In this document: piece after piece, positions 1-4,681 of the stretch
Layout: each line of letters begins with the position of its first letter
Numbering within the stretch: the stretch's first letter is position 1
Origin: Leptospira hartskeerlii
GTDB lineage: Bacteria; Spirochaetota; Leptospiria; Leptospirales; Leptospiraceae
NCBI RefSeq assembly: GCF_002811475.1
Contig: NZ_NPDL01000020.1
Location: forward strand, 1 to 5,926
DNA: 5,926 bases
Direction: 5' to 3'
The notes under the pieces: generated by a model
What the model saw: the letters and a program-made list of their open reading frames with translations, nothing else
Told to the model about the DNA's origin: nothing
Databases searched by the model: none
Made by a program: the position numbers and the translations under genes

Positions 1-33
1 ATTCACAGCGTTGGTTCCGGCATGTTCGCTTAA
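1..33 (-). mobile_element. Fragment of the next cassette (5' end only)
   Basis: These bases lie beyond the recombination point of the first attC and are the start (minus strand) of a cassette that continues left of the window. Read on the minus strand it begins with the core box GTTAAGC, then GAACATGCCGG. The ATG at 23-21 opens a frame that stops after six codons, so no gene is called here. Confidence 0.6.
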
Positions 34-166
34 CGACCAAGCCTAGCCGACGTTTGCGATGGCACGAGTTTGCTTTGCAAACGAAGTGACAGAAGCAAAT
101 GTGCCGGAGGCCAAGCAAGGGTCGCGTAGCGATCCCACAGCGCTGCGGCTGAGGCGATAGTTAGGC
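28..166 (-). repeat. attC site 1
   Basis: The plus strand starts with GCTTAAC (28-34) and ends with GTTAGGC (160-166). The inner arms GCCTAGCCG (41-49) and CGGCTGAGGC (146-155) pair except for one unpaired G at 151, the expected extrahelical base of the L'' arm. This places R'' at the right end and fixes the site as minus-oriented. The centre contains nested hairpins (GTTTGC/GCAAAC and GGGTCGC/GCGATCC). Confidence 0.9.
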
Positions 167-748
167 GATGCCCGCCTCTATATCAGTTTAATATTCCCAA
201 TTTTTAGTAACTACGATTATAAACAATAATCGCATGAGATATATGAAATCCGCTGAATAATATACTCGGTATTAATAAATGCCATTTGGAATATATAGTA
301 TTGAAATAATATTTATTCGCAATAAAAGAAATTCCGACCAACCAAACTATTGGTGTATAAGCTGGCGCTATAAATCCAATCAAGCTCAAACTCCAGACAC
401 TATTTGGAAGAAAAATGAGAGCAAGCCAGGATAAGTAATACAAACAGCTGCCAATTCCATACGTTATTAAACCGATCTTTGATTTACCAAATTCCCAATC
501 GAATTTCAAAAACAGCGGTAATACAAAAATTATAGTGCGAAAAATGTTCTCCCCGATTAACACAGATACTGGGATATTACCGTTGAATTCAGAAGCTTGG
601 TACGCGGGCGGCAATTTCTCCATAAGCAGTACATTCCATATTAAAATTGGAATTAGCAGAATATAGCAGTTAGTTAGGATTAAACGCATAAGAATATAGA
701 ATTTTAATTACATAGTGCATAAGAAGGATTTTGGCGGGTTTCGCCTAA
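34..748 (-). mobile_element. Integron cassette 1 (membrane protein gene + attC1)
   Basis: The boundaries follow the usual cut in the GTTRRRY box on the minus strand. The body ends are inverted repeats: 160-176 (GTTAGGCGATGCCCGCC) against 733-749 (GTTAGGCGAAACCCGCC on the minus strand). They agree at 15 of 17 positions; one of the two exceptions is the pair G170.T739. Only the first seven bases of each arm are core box. Confidence 0.85.
204..689 (-). CDS. Hypothetical polytopic membrane protein (161 aa)
   Basis: A single gene fills cassette 1. The protein is strongly hydrophobic, with about five likely membrane helices (roughly residues 3-22, 48-63, 71-95, 99-124 and 138-157) and short charged loops such as FDWEFGKSK near 63-71. 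It looks like a conserved inner-membrane protein, but I cannot name the family or a function. The ATG at 689 is the only methionine start near the N-terminus that leaves the first helix intact. It has no clear Shine-Dalgarno sequence, and the preceding region is AT-rich. The stop TAA (206-204) lies 27 bp from the terminal inverted repeat. Transcription probably enters from the upstream non-coding cassette 2, since there is little room for a private promoter between attC2 and the start. Confidence 0.8.
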   Translation of the reverse strand: MRLILTNCYILLIPILIWNVLLMEKLPPAYQASEFNGNIPVSVLIGENIFRTIIFVLPLFLKFDWEFGKSKIGLITYGIGSCLYYLSWLALIFLPNSVWSLSLIGFIAPAYTPIVWLVGISFIANKYYFNTIYSKWHLLIPSILFSGFHISHAIIVYNRSY

Positions 749-882
749 CGACCAAGCCTAGCCGACGTTTGCAATGGCACGAGTTTGCTTATGCAAACGA
801 AGTGACAGAAGCAAATGTGCCGGAGGCCAAGCAAGGGTCGCGTAGCGATCCCGAAGCGTAGCGGCTGAGGCGAAAGTTAAGC
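743..882 (-). repeat. attC site 2
   Basis: Boxes are GCCTAAC (743-749) and GTTAAGC (876-882). The arms GCCTAGCCG and CGGCTGAGGC carry the unpaired G at 867. The central hairpin is GTTTGC-TTAT-GCAAAC. The GTTAAGC end matches GCTTAAC at the start of attC3, the other end of the same cassette. Confidence 0.9.
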
Positions 883-944
883 GACGTGACTGCACGGACA
901 ACAATAGTGCCCGAAACTTACCTCTACTTCCAACAAAATTCAAT

Positions 945-981
945 ACGGACTGATTGTAGATGTCTGCAATATTATATCCGT
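945..981. repeat. Local hairpin in family A copy 1
   Basis: Outer stem ACGGA/TCCGT (945-949/977-981) encloses inner stem ATTGTAGA/TCTGCAAT (953-960/963-970). In copy 2 the inner stem is ATTGTCGA/TCGACAGT. One A-T pair has become C-G by two matching changes, and other changes are wobble-compatible. Confidence 0.6.
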
Positions 982-1090
982 TTTATTCGCACATTTGAAT
1001 TTACTCTTAGTGAAATGGTTAGCGCGTTAAAGCGGTTACCAGAAAACAATATCGCAGGCCAGCGCTCCACTAGTGCGATGAAAACGGATA
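975..1090. repeat. Long-range inverted repeat in family A copy 1
   Basis: TATCCGTTTTATTCGCAC (975-992) pairs with GTGCGATGAAAACGGATA (1073-1090) at 16 of 18 positions, enclosing an 80-nt loop. Copy 2 at 5647-5664/5744-5760 keeps the stem with two complete base-pair replacements. Confidence 0.7.
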
Positions 1091-1122
1091 CTCATGGTTG
1101 AAATCTAAATTAGTCTAAGAAA

Positions 1123-1139
1123 GGATTTACAAAAAATCC
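1123..1139. repeat. Small hairpin GGATTT/AAATCC
   Basis: Perfect 6-bp arms with a 5-nt loop. Copy 2 (5793-5808) keeps the arms and shortens the loop to 4 nt. No T-tract of a typical terminator follows on the plus strand. Confidence 0.45.
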
Positions 1140-1180
1140 AAACTTCAAAAATAATAAAAAGAAAATTTGCAGTCATGTTC

Positions 1181-1318
1181 GCTTAACGACCAAGGTGCTC
1201 CGACGTTTGCAACGGCACGAGTTTGCTCTGCAAGCGAAGTGACGGAAGCAAATGTGGCGAAGCCCGAGCGAAAGGTGCGAAGCAGCCTTGAGCGGAGCGG
1301 AGGCACCGAAAGTTAGAC
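1181..1318 (-). repeat. attC site 3 (divergent arm type)
   Basis: Boxes are GCTTAAC (1181-1187) and GTTAGAC (1312-1318). The inner arms differ from the other sites: GGTGCTCCG (1194-1202) with CGGAGGCACC (1298-1307). Pairing is fully preserved, including the unpaired G at 1303. This is compensatory change in an attC stem. Confidence 0.9.
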
Positions 1319-2044
1319 GACGTTGACAAATTATTTAATAACTCTTTTTAAGTAGTCAAAGAAAAGCTCAATCTTTGGGGCAGCTATTCCTTTCCTCTCC
1401 AAAGCTATTATTATACAGCTCGCAACAAAATCCCTTAATTGAAATTTCAATTTCTCTAACGAACAGAAAAATACAAAGATCAAAATAACATTCAAAGTAA
1501 TAGCAAATAGAATTTCTAAATTTGGACTACTGTGATATTTTAAGCAATCATAAACAATCCATATCAAAGTCGTGATAAAGGCGAAAATGGTTGCTATAAG
1601 TGAAGCCCCTGCACCATGTAACCAGTCCGAAATATCTTTTGATTTACTTGTGGCTCCTTTGATAACTTCCGATGATTCAGACTTACTATACCAAATCGCA
1701 TTAAATACTCCCCATGAAATAGGGTCTATTTTCGTAATTAGCTCAGGATATTCTTTTTCCAGCAATCCCCTTACACTTTCTACGTCGTGACTAGGGAGAA
1801 GAATATGATGTAGACAAGAGAATATATAACCCAAGACACTAGACGCAAAAATGAAGCCTATCGCAACAATCCAATTCAGGTTCTCCGAGACATGATTTGA
1901 TAACTTTCCATTTGTTAGAGCGAAGAAGGCTAACTCAAATATAAATATAGCACCTGGAATTGAATATCTCAAAAATCTAGATAATTCTGTCATATTGATT
2001 ACTCATTTTTGATTAGGATAAAAGTTTTTGTCAATGTCGTCTAA
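1187..2044 (-). mobile_element. Integron cassette 3 (membrane protein gene + attC3)
   Basis: The terminal inverted repeats are the clearest in the window: 1312-1330 (GTTAGACGACGTTGACAAA) against 2027-2045 (GTTAGACGACATTGACAAA on the minus strand). They agree at 18 of 19 positions, and the exception is the pair G1322.T2035. The left arm ends exactly at the stop codon of the gene. Confidence 0.88.
1331..1993 (-). CDS. Hypothetical four-helix membrane protein (220 aa)
   Basis: The protein has two N-terminal membrane segments (about residues 11-29 and 41-60), a hydrophilic central domain (about 65-128) and two further segments (about 130-150 and 158-178). An amphipathic C-terminal stretch ends in KRVIK. 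The N-terminus RFLRYSIPGAIF and the GYIFSCLHH motif near 55-63 look like conserved landmarks, but I do not recognise the family. The start at 1993 follows a TAATCAAT stretch with only a weak GAG upstream. An alternative upstream ATG (out of frame) reads into an unrelated frame. The stop codon TAA (1333-1331) abuts the terminal inverted repeat, so there is no separate 3' untranslated region before attC3. Family B cassette 4, immediately upstream, has a promoter-like sequence aimed at this gene. Confidence 0.8.
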   Translation of the reverse strand: MTELSRFLRYSIPGAIFIFELAFFALTNGKLSNHVSENLNWIVAIGFIFASSVLGYIFSCLHHILLPSHDVESVRGLLEKEYPELITKIDPISWGVFNAIWYSKSESSEVIKGATSKSKDISDWLHGAGASLIATIFAFITTLIWIVYDCLKYHSSPNLEILFAITLNVILIFVFFCSLEKLKFQLRDFVASCIIIALERKGIAAPKIELFFDYLKRVIK

Positions 2045-2177
2045 CGACCAAGGCTTGGCGACGTTCGCGATGGCACGAGTTTGCTTTGCAAACGAAGTGA
2101 CAGAAGTGAATGTGGCGTAGCCTGGAGCGAGGGTGCGTAGGCAACCCGAAGCGCAACGCCAGAGCCGATAGTTAGGC
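2039..2177 (-). repeat. attC site 4
   Basis: Boxes are GTCTAAC (2039-2045) and GTTAGGC (2171-2177). The arms GGCTTGGCG (2052-2060) and CGCCAGAGCC (2157-2166) form a second arm type with the unpaired G at 2162. The central hairpin is GTTTGC/GCAAAC. Confidence 0.9.
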
Positions 2178-2212
2178 TGCAGTATCGCTCCTAACACGAT
2201 GCTCCCCAACCC

Positions 2213-2239
2213 TACTCTATAAAATCCTCTAGTAGAGTA
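2213..2239. repeat. Dyad TACTCTA/TAGAGTA overlapping the -10 region
   Basis: Perfect 7-bp arms (2213-2219 and 2233-2239) with a 13-bp spacer. Both arms are unchanged in copy 2 (4260-4266 and 4280-4286), although the spacer has changed at two positions. The dyad spans the -10 and spacer of the candidate promoter, so it could be an operator or an RNA hairpin. Confidence 0.5.
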
Positions 2240-2247
2240 AAAGTCAA
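2219..2247 (-). promoter_or_regulatory. Candidate outward promoter in family B copy 1
   Basis: Minus-strand TTGACT (2247-2242), 17-bp spacer, TTTTAT (2224-2219). It points through attC4 towards the cassette 3 gene. The same hexamers and spacing are present in copy 2. The -35 is near consensus and the -10 is weak (4 of 6). Confidence 0.45.
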
Positions 2248-2260
2248 TTAGTGACTAATT
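2246..2260. promoter_or_regulatory. Palindrome AATTAGT-G-ACTAATT beside the -35
   Basis: Perfect 7-bp arms around a single G, identical in copy 2 (4293-4307). It overlaps the first bases of the candidate -35. A one-base centre suits a dimeric DNA-binding protein better than an RNA hairpin. Confidence 0.45.
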
Positions 2261-2284
2261 TACTTTCAGAATATAAGGTAGCGA

Positions 2285-2386
2285 ACCCTTTTCGTTTCTT
2301 ATTAGTACTAAGGCAACAGGAGTTCAGCAGAAACTCTGTATTAGTTAAGAGATTTAATAGATTACGATATAAGGTAAGAAAAGGGT
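2285..2386. repeat. Long-range stem in family B copy 1
   Basis: ACCCTTTTC (2285-2293) and GAAAAGGGT (2378-2386) are perfect inverted repeats. Copy 2 keeps them identical at 4332-4340 and 4426-4434. The enclosed sequence is variable. Confidence 0.5.
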
Positions 2387-2480
2387 GAAAAGCGGTCGAA
2401 CCTTAAGTGGATCCTCATTTGACTCTTAAATAAAATTCAAAACTTATATTATAAAAAATAAAAGAAAATCGCGATATTGC

Positions 2481-2622
2481 GCCTAACGACCAAGCCTAGC
2501 CGACGTTTGCAATGGCACGAGTTTGCGCATGCAAACGAAGTGACAGAAGCAAATGTGCCGTCAGGCCAAGCAAGGGTCGCGTTAGCGATCCCGAAGCGCT
2601 GCGGCTGAGGCGATAGTTATGC
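2481..2622 (-). repeat. attC site 5
   Basis: Boxes are GCCTAAC (2481-2487) and GTTATGC (2616-2622). The latter departs from GTTRRRY at one position but is matched by GCATAAC at the other end of the same cassette. The arms carry the unpaired G at 2607. The central hairpin is GTTTGC-GCAT-GCAAAC. Confidence 0.9.
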
Positions 2623-3425
2623 GACGTTGTATGATTCAACATTGATTGCGCATATTACGAAATAGAGCTTTAGAAGCCCTAGCCCACTCTCCGAATTTAC
2701 GAACAGATATTTGAAAATCCTCTAAATAAGGAGATAATAAATCTAAAATTCCTTCATCAATAATTGCGTTCTGTTTATCAAGTTTATCTATAAGTATCGA
2801 CAATGGCTCAGATACGTCCTTTTGAAAGGAGAAATTATTGTTCCTAAACTTATTAATTTCAATAAACCGATCATATTTTTTTCCACAAAGATCTGCAACT
2901 TTCACAATACTATCAGAAACGGAAGAACGATAGCTTTTTAAATCATCCGAATAAGCATAAGCTTCTCTTTGAAGGAGGGAAGAACGCCATGAATTTGCTA
3001 AAGTACATCCTCTATCATAAACAGACTCAGCCTCATCTAAAGCCGTATAAATTTCATCTATGGCTGCTCGCATCTCGGCGTCGGGAGTGTATTCTCTTTT
3101 TTTTGTAATTTCTGCATCTGCTTTTGTGCTGACAATAAGTTCCTTTGCGGATATTTTTGATTTCTTTAAAAAGAAAATAGATAATCCTATAGCAATAATC
3201 CCAACTAATAGAATAGATATACGAAAATAGGGATGTACTATCCAAGTAGGAGGTGGACTAACAATTATTGAAGCAAGCCATTCTGCTGGCGAAAAACTGT
3301 ATATTACACATACTGCCCCAAATATTGCCCCAAAAACAAACCTAATTGCGGCCCCAGCAAAGTGAGACAATAACCATTTTATCATATTCATCTCTGGACA
3401 TCAGTTTTCATACAATGTCGCATAA
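2487..3425 (-). mobile_element. Integron cassette 5 (two-TM protein gene + attC5)
   Basis: Terminal inverted repeats: 2616-2634 (GTTATGCGACGTTGTATGA) against 3408-3426 (GTTATGCGACATTGTATGA on the minus strand), 18 of 19 identical. The exception is the pair G2626.T3416. The left arm ends one base short of the stop codon. Confidence 0.88.
2636..3391 (-). CDS. Hypothetical membrane-anchored helical protein (251 aa)
   Basis: Two hydrophobic segments near the N-terminus (about residues 11-31 and 57-75) form a membrane hairpin. The basic KKSK after the second suggests that the remaining roughly 175 residues are cytoplasmic. This part is charged and predicted largely helical, with the stretch EMRAAIDEIYTALDEAE near 106-122 and a long helical C-terminus, and may be coiled coil. 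No catalytic motif is evident and I do not recognise the family. Two starts are possible: ATG at 3391, or ATG at 3385, which is better spaced from the weak AGAG upstream and would give 249 residues. A membrane anchor plus helical soluble domain is compatible with a sensor or effector, but nothing here shows that. Confidence 0.8.
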   Translation of the reverse strand: MNMIKWLLSHFAGAAIRFVFGAIFGAVCVIYSFSPAEWLASIIVSPPPTWIVHPYFRISILLVGIIAIGLSIFFLKKSKISAKELIVSTKADAEITKKREYTPDAEMRAAIDEIYTALDEAESVYDRGCTLANSWRSSLLQREAYAYSDDLKSYRSSVSDSIVKVADLCGKKYDRFIEINKFRNNNFSFQKDVSEPLSILIDKLDKQNAIIDEGILDLLSPYLEDFQISVRKFGEWARASKALFRNMRNQC

Positions 3426-3561
3426 CGACCAAGCCTAGCCGACGTTCGCGACGGCACGAACTTGCGCAAGCAAGTGTAGTGACGGAAGCGAATGTGCCGC
3501 AAGGCCGGAGCGAGGGTTGCGTAGCAAGCCCGAAGCGCAGCGGCTGAGGCGATAGTTAGGC
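3420..3561 (-). repeat. attC site 6
   Basis: Boxes are GCATAAC (3420-3426) and GTTAGGC (3555-3561), with the unpaired G at 3546. The central hairpin is ACTTGC-GCAA-GCAAGT, where most other sites have GTTTGC/GCAAAC: paired changes on both sides preserve the stem. Confidence 0.9.
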
Positions 3562-4090
3562 GACGTAGATTTTATAGAAGAAAGCACTATCTATAAACAA
3601 AGTAGATTTAAACCATATAAGCGTCTCGGGATTACCAAAAGCTTACCCTGAAATGGCTTATATGAATTAATAAAATAGGCCTCTTCTAGATGACAGCTGC
3701 CAATCATTAAATTTTGCCATCCATCAAAATCGGTTCCACTTTCTGGACACAAGGTAAAGTGAATAAGATTTAAGCAAGTATCTACGGACCGTGTCCAAAC
3801 ATAGTTACCTTGATTATGAAGGAAGGTGTCGCCATTGCAGTAACGAATGGAAGGGCCCCCTATATTGCTATAAGTATTTCCAATAGACTTACAATATTCA
3901 AATTTATTTGAGACTCCAGCAATTACCTTTCGATAAGCATCATTTGCTCTTATTACATCAGTTGTATCAAAGCCAAAATTCGTATCTAAATCTAAACCAA
4001 ATTCTTTACATGAAATAATAAATAAAAGTGAAAATAAAAATCTTTTTGCCATTATTGTGTTACTATCCATTCTAAATCTATGGCGCCTAA
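3426..4090 (-). mobile_element. Integron cassette 6 (lipoprotein gene + attC6)
   Basis: Terminal inverted repeats: 3555-3572 (GTTAGGCGACGTAGATTT) against 4074-4091 (GTTAGGCGCCATAGATTT on the minus strand), 16 of 18 identical. One exception is the pair G3565.T4081. Confidence 0.83.
3591..4052 (-). CDS. Putative cysteine-rich lipoprotein (153 aa from the chosen start)
   Basis: From the ATG at 4052 the protein begins MAKRF followed by the hydrophobic run LFSLLFIIS and Cys15. This is a type II signal peptide with a lipobox-like IIS-C (Ile at -3, Ser at -1), a relaxed form typical of spirochaete lipoproteins. The mature part would be lipid-anchored outside the cytoplasmic membrane. It contains six further cysteines (54, 72, 93, 102, 120, 152), which suggests disulphides, and no domain that I recognise. 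The frame stays open upstream to ATG at 4070 and into attC7 at 4097. The 4097 start would put attC sequence into the protein, and 4070 would add six residues before the signal peptide, so 4052 is preferred. No strong Shine-Dalgarno sequence decides it. Family B cassette 7 is directly upstream. Confidence 0.75.
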   Translation of the reverse strand: MAKRFLFSLLFIISCKEFGLDLDTNFGFDTTDVIRANDAYRKVIAGVSNKFEYCKSIGNTYSNIGGPSIRYCNGDTFLHNQGNYVWTRSVDTCLNLIHFTLCPESGTDFDGWQNLMIGSCHLEEAYFINSYKPFQGKLLVIPRRLYGLNLLCL

Positions 4091-4224
4091 CGACCAAGCC
4101 TAGCCGACGTTCGCAACGGCACGAGTTTGCTCATGCAAACGAAGTGACGGAAGCGAATGTGCCGTCAGGCCGGAGCGAGAGTGCGAAGCAGCTCGAAGCG
4201 CAGCGGCTGAGGCGATAGTTAGGC
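4085..4224 (-). repeat. attC site 7
   Basis: Boxes are GCCTAAC (4085-4091) and GTTAGGC (4218-4224). The arms GCCTAGCCG and CGGCTGAGGC carry the unpaired G at 4209. The central hairpin is GTTTGC-TCAT-GCAAAC. Confidence 0.9.
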
Positions 4225-4265
4225 TGCAGTATCGCACCAAACACGATGCACCCAAACCCTACTCT

Positions 4266-4294
4266 ATAAAATCATCTAATAGAGTAAAAGTCAA
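4266..4294 (-). promoter_or_regulatory. Candidate outward promoter in family B copy 2
   Basis: Minus-strand TTGACT (4294-4289), 17-bp spacer, TTTTAT (4271-4266), aimed through attC7 at the lipoprotein gene. The dyads TACTCTA/TAGAGTA (4260-4266/4280-4286) and AATTAGT-G-ACTAATT (4293-4307) surround it as in copy 1. Confidence 0.45.
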
Positions 4295-4331
4295 TTAGTG
4301 ACTAATTCATTTTCACAATAGAAAGTAGCGA

Positions 4332-4434
4332 ACCCTTTTCGTTTCTTTTAATATTAAAGGCTGAAAGTAGTTCGATATAAACTTTAAATTAGTAACAAAC
4401 TTTTCAGTACATCGATATAAGGTAAGAAAAGGGT
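4332..4434. repeat. Long-range stem in family B copy 2
   Basis: ACCCTTTTC (4332-4340) and GAAAAGGGT (4426-4434) match the arms in copy 1 exactly and enclose sequence that is not conserved. Confidence 0.5.
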
Positions 4435-4528
4435 GAAAAGCGGTCGAACCCAAAGTGGATCCTGATTCGGCTCTAAGGTAAAATTCAAAACTTAGATAGT
4501 AAAAAATAAAAGAAAATCGCGATATTGC

Positions 4529-4681
4529 GCCTAACGACCAAGGCTTGGCGACGTTTCGCGAGTCCGAAGGACTTGGCGCGAGACTTGCTTTGCAAGACGA
4601 GTGACAAAGCGAAATGTGGCGGAGCCTGGAGCGAGAGTCGCGAAGCGAACTCGAAGCGTAACGCCAAGCCGAAAGTTAGGC
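4529..4681 (-). repeat. attC site 8 (long type, lacks the unpaired G)
   Basis: Boxes are GCCTAAC (4529-4535) and GTTAGGC (4675-4681). The arms GGCTTGGCG (4542-4550) and CGCCAAGCC (4662-4670) are perfectly complementary, so the extrahelical G present in all eight other complete sites is missing. An additional hairpin AGTCC-GAA-GGACT (4561-4573) makes the site longer than most. The next stem is CTTGC-TTT-GCAAG. Confidence 0.88.

Larger units (their letters stand above)
883..1180 (-). other. Non-coding cassette body, family A, copy 1
   Basis: This 298-bp body is clearly homologous to 5554-5848. A 71-codon plus-strand frame (886-1101) exists here, but one-base indels in the second copy break it, so coding is not conserved. 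Short minus-strand frames fail in the same way. Structure is conserved instead: a long-range stem 975-992/1073-1090, a local hairpin 945-981 and a small hairpin 1123-1139. On the minus strand TATAAT (976-971) lies 17 bp from TTCAAA, but the second copy keeps this poorly. The body lies directly upstream of the membrane protein gene of cassette 1. It could be a structured RNA, a regulatory or promoter cassette, or a decayed gene. Confidence 0.7.
749..1186 (-). mobile_element. Integron cassette 2 (non-coding family A + attC2)
   Basis: The cassette carries attC2 and a body (883-1180) without a credible gene. The body ends are inverted repeats: 876-894 (GTTAAGCGACGTGACTGCA) and 1168-1187 (GTTAAGCGAACATGACTGCA on the minus strand). 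They share nine bases, a small asymmetric interior with the pair G886.T1176, then TGACTGCA. Confidence 0.85.
2178..2480 (-). other. Non-coding cassette body, family B, copy 1
   Basis: This 303-bp AT-rich body is homologous to 4225-4528. It has no frame of useful length on the minus strand: the longest ATG frame there, MRIHLRFDRF..., stops after 18 codons and its ATG is lost in copy 2. Conserved blocks are the two ends, a promoter-like sequence with two dyads (2213-2260) and a long-range stem (2285-2293/2378-2386). The roughly 80 bp inside that stem differ almost completely between the copies. It lies directly upstream of the cassette 3 gene. I infer a regulatory or promoter cassette, or an unrecognised RNA; a decayed gene is less likely because non-coding blocks are what is kept. 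Confidence 0.7.
2045..2486 (-). mobile_element. Integron cassette 4 (non-coding family B + attC4)
   Basis: The body is 2178-2480. Its terminal inverted repeats are 2171-2188 (GTTAGGCTGCAGTATCGC) against 2471-2487 (GTTAGGCGCAATATCGC on the minus strand), with a one-base bulge at T2178 and the pair G2182.T2477. Confidence 0.85.
4225..4528 (-). other. Non-coding cassette body, family B, copy 2
   Basis: Homologous to 2178-2480 over most of its length, especially both ends, the promoter and dyad block (4260-4307) and the block from about 4415 to the end. No credible frame is present; the ATG of the short minus-strand frame in copy 1 is ATC here. It lies upstream of the lipoprotein gene of cassette 6. 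Confidence 0.7.
4091..4534 (-). mobile_element. Integron cassette 7 (non-coding family B + attC7)
   Basis: Terminal inverted repeats: 4218-4235 against 4519-4535, the same sequences as in cassette 4, with bulge T4225 and pair G4229.T4525. The body is family B, but attC7 has the GCCTAGCCG arm type whereas the attC of the homologous cassette 4 has GGCTTGGCG. Confidence 0.85.

Noticed and set aside
758..943. Minus-strand frame starting in family A and running into attC2
   Set aside because: It is largely translated attC repeat, and similar frames recur at every attC.
971..999. TTCAAA-17 bp-TATAAT promoter on the minus strand of family A
   Set aside because: The -10 becomes TGGAAT and the -35 is lost in the second copy, so it is too weak for a separate feature.
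886..1101. A 71-codon plus-strand frame in family A
   Set aside because: It begins at GTG, opposes all genes, and one-base indels in the homologous copy (5554-5848) break it.
1572..1790. 72-codon plus-strand frame
   Set aside because: It is antisense to the membrane protein gene of cassette 3, with no independent support.
2003..2209. Minus-strand frame across attC4
   Set aside because: It is almost entirely attC4 sequence and arises from the GC-rich repeat.
2391..2404. tRNA T-loop-like GGTTCGA on the minus strand of family B
   Set aside because: The flanking bases do not form a T stem and no acceptor, D or anticodon arms are found.
3054..3245. 63-codon minus-strand frame
   Set aside because: It is a shadow in another frame of the 251-aa gene.
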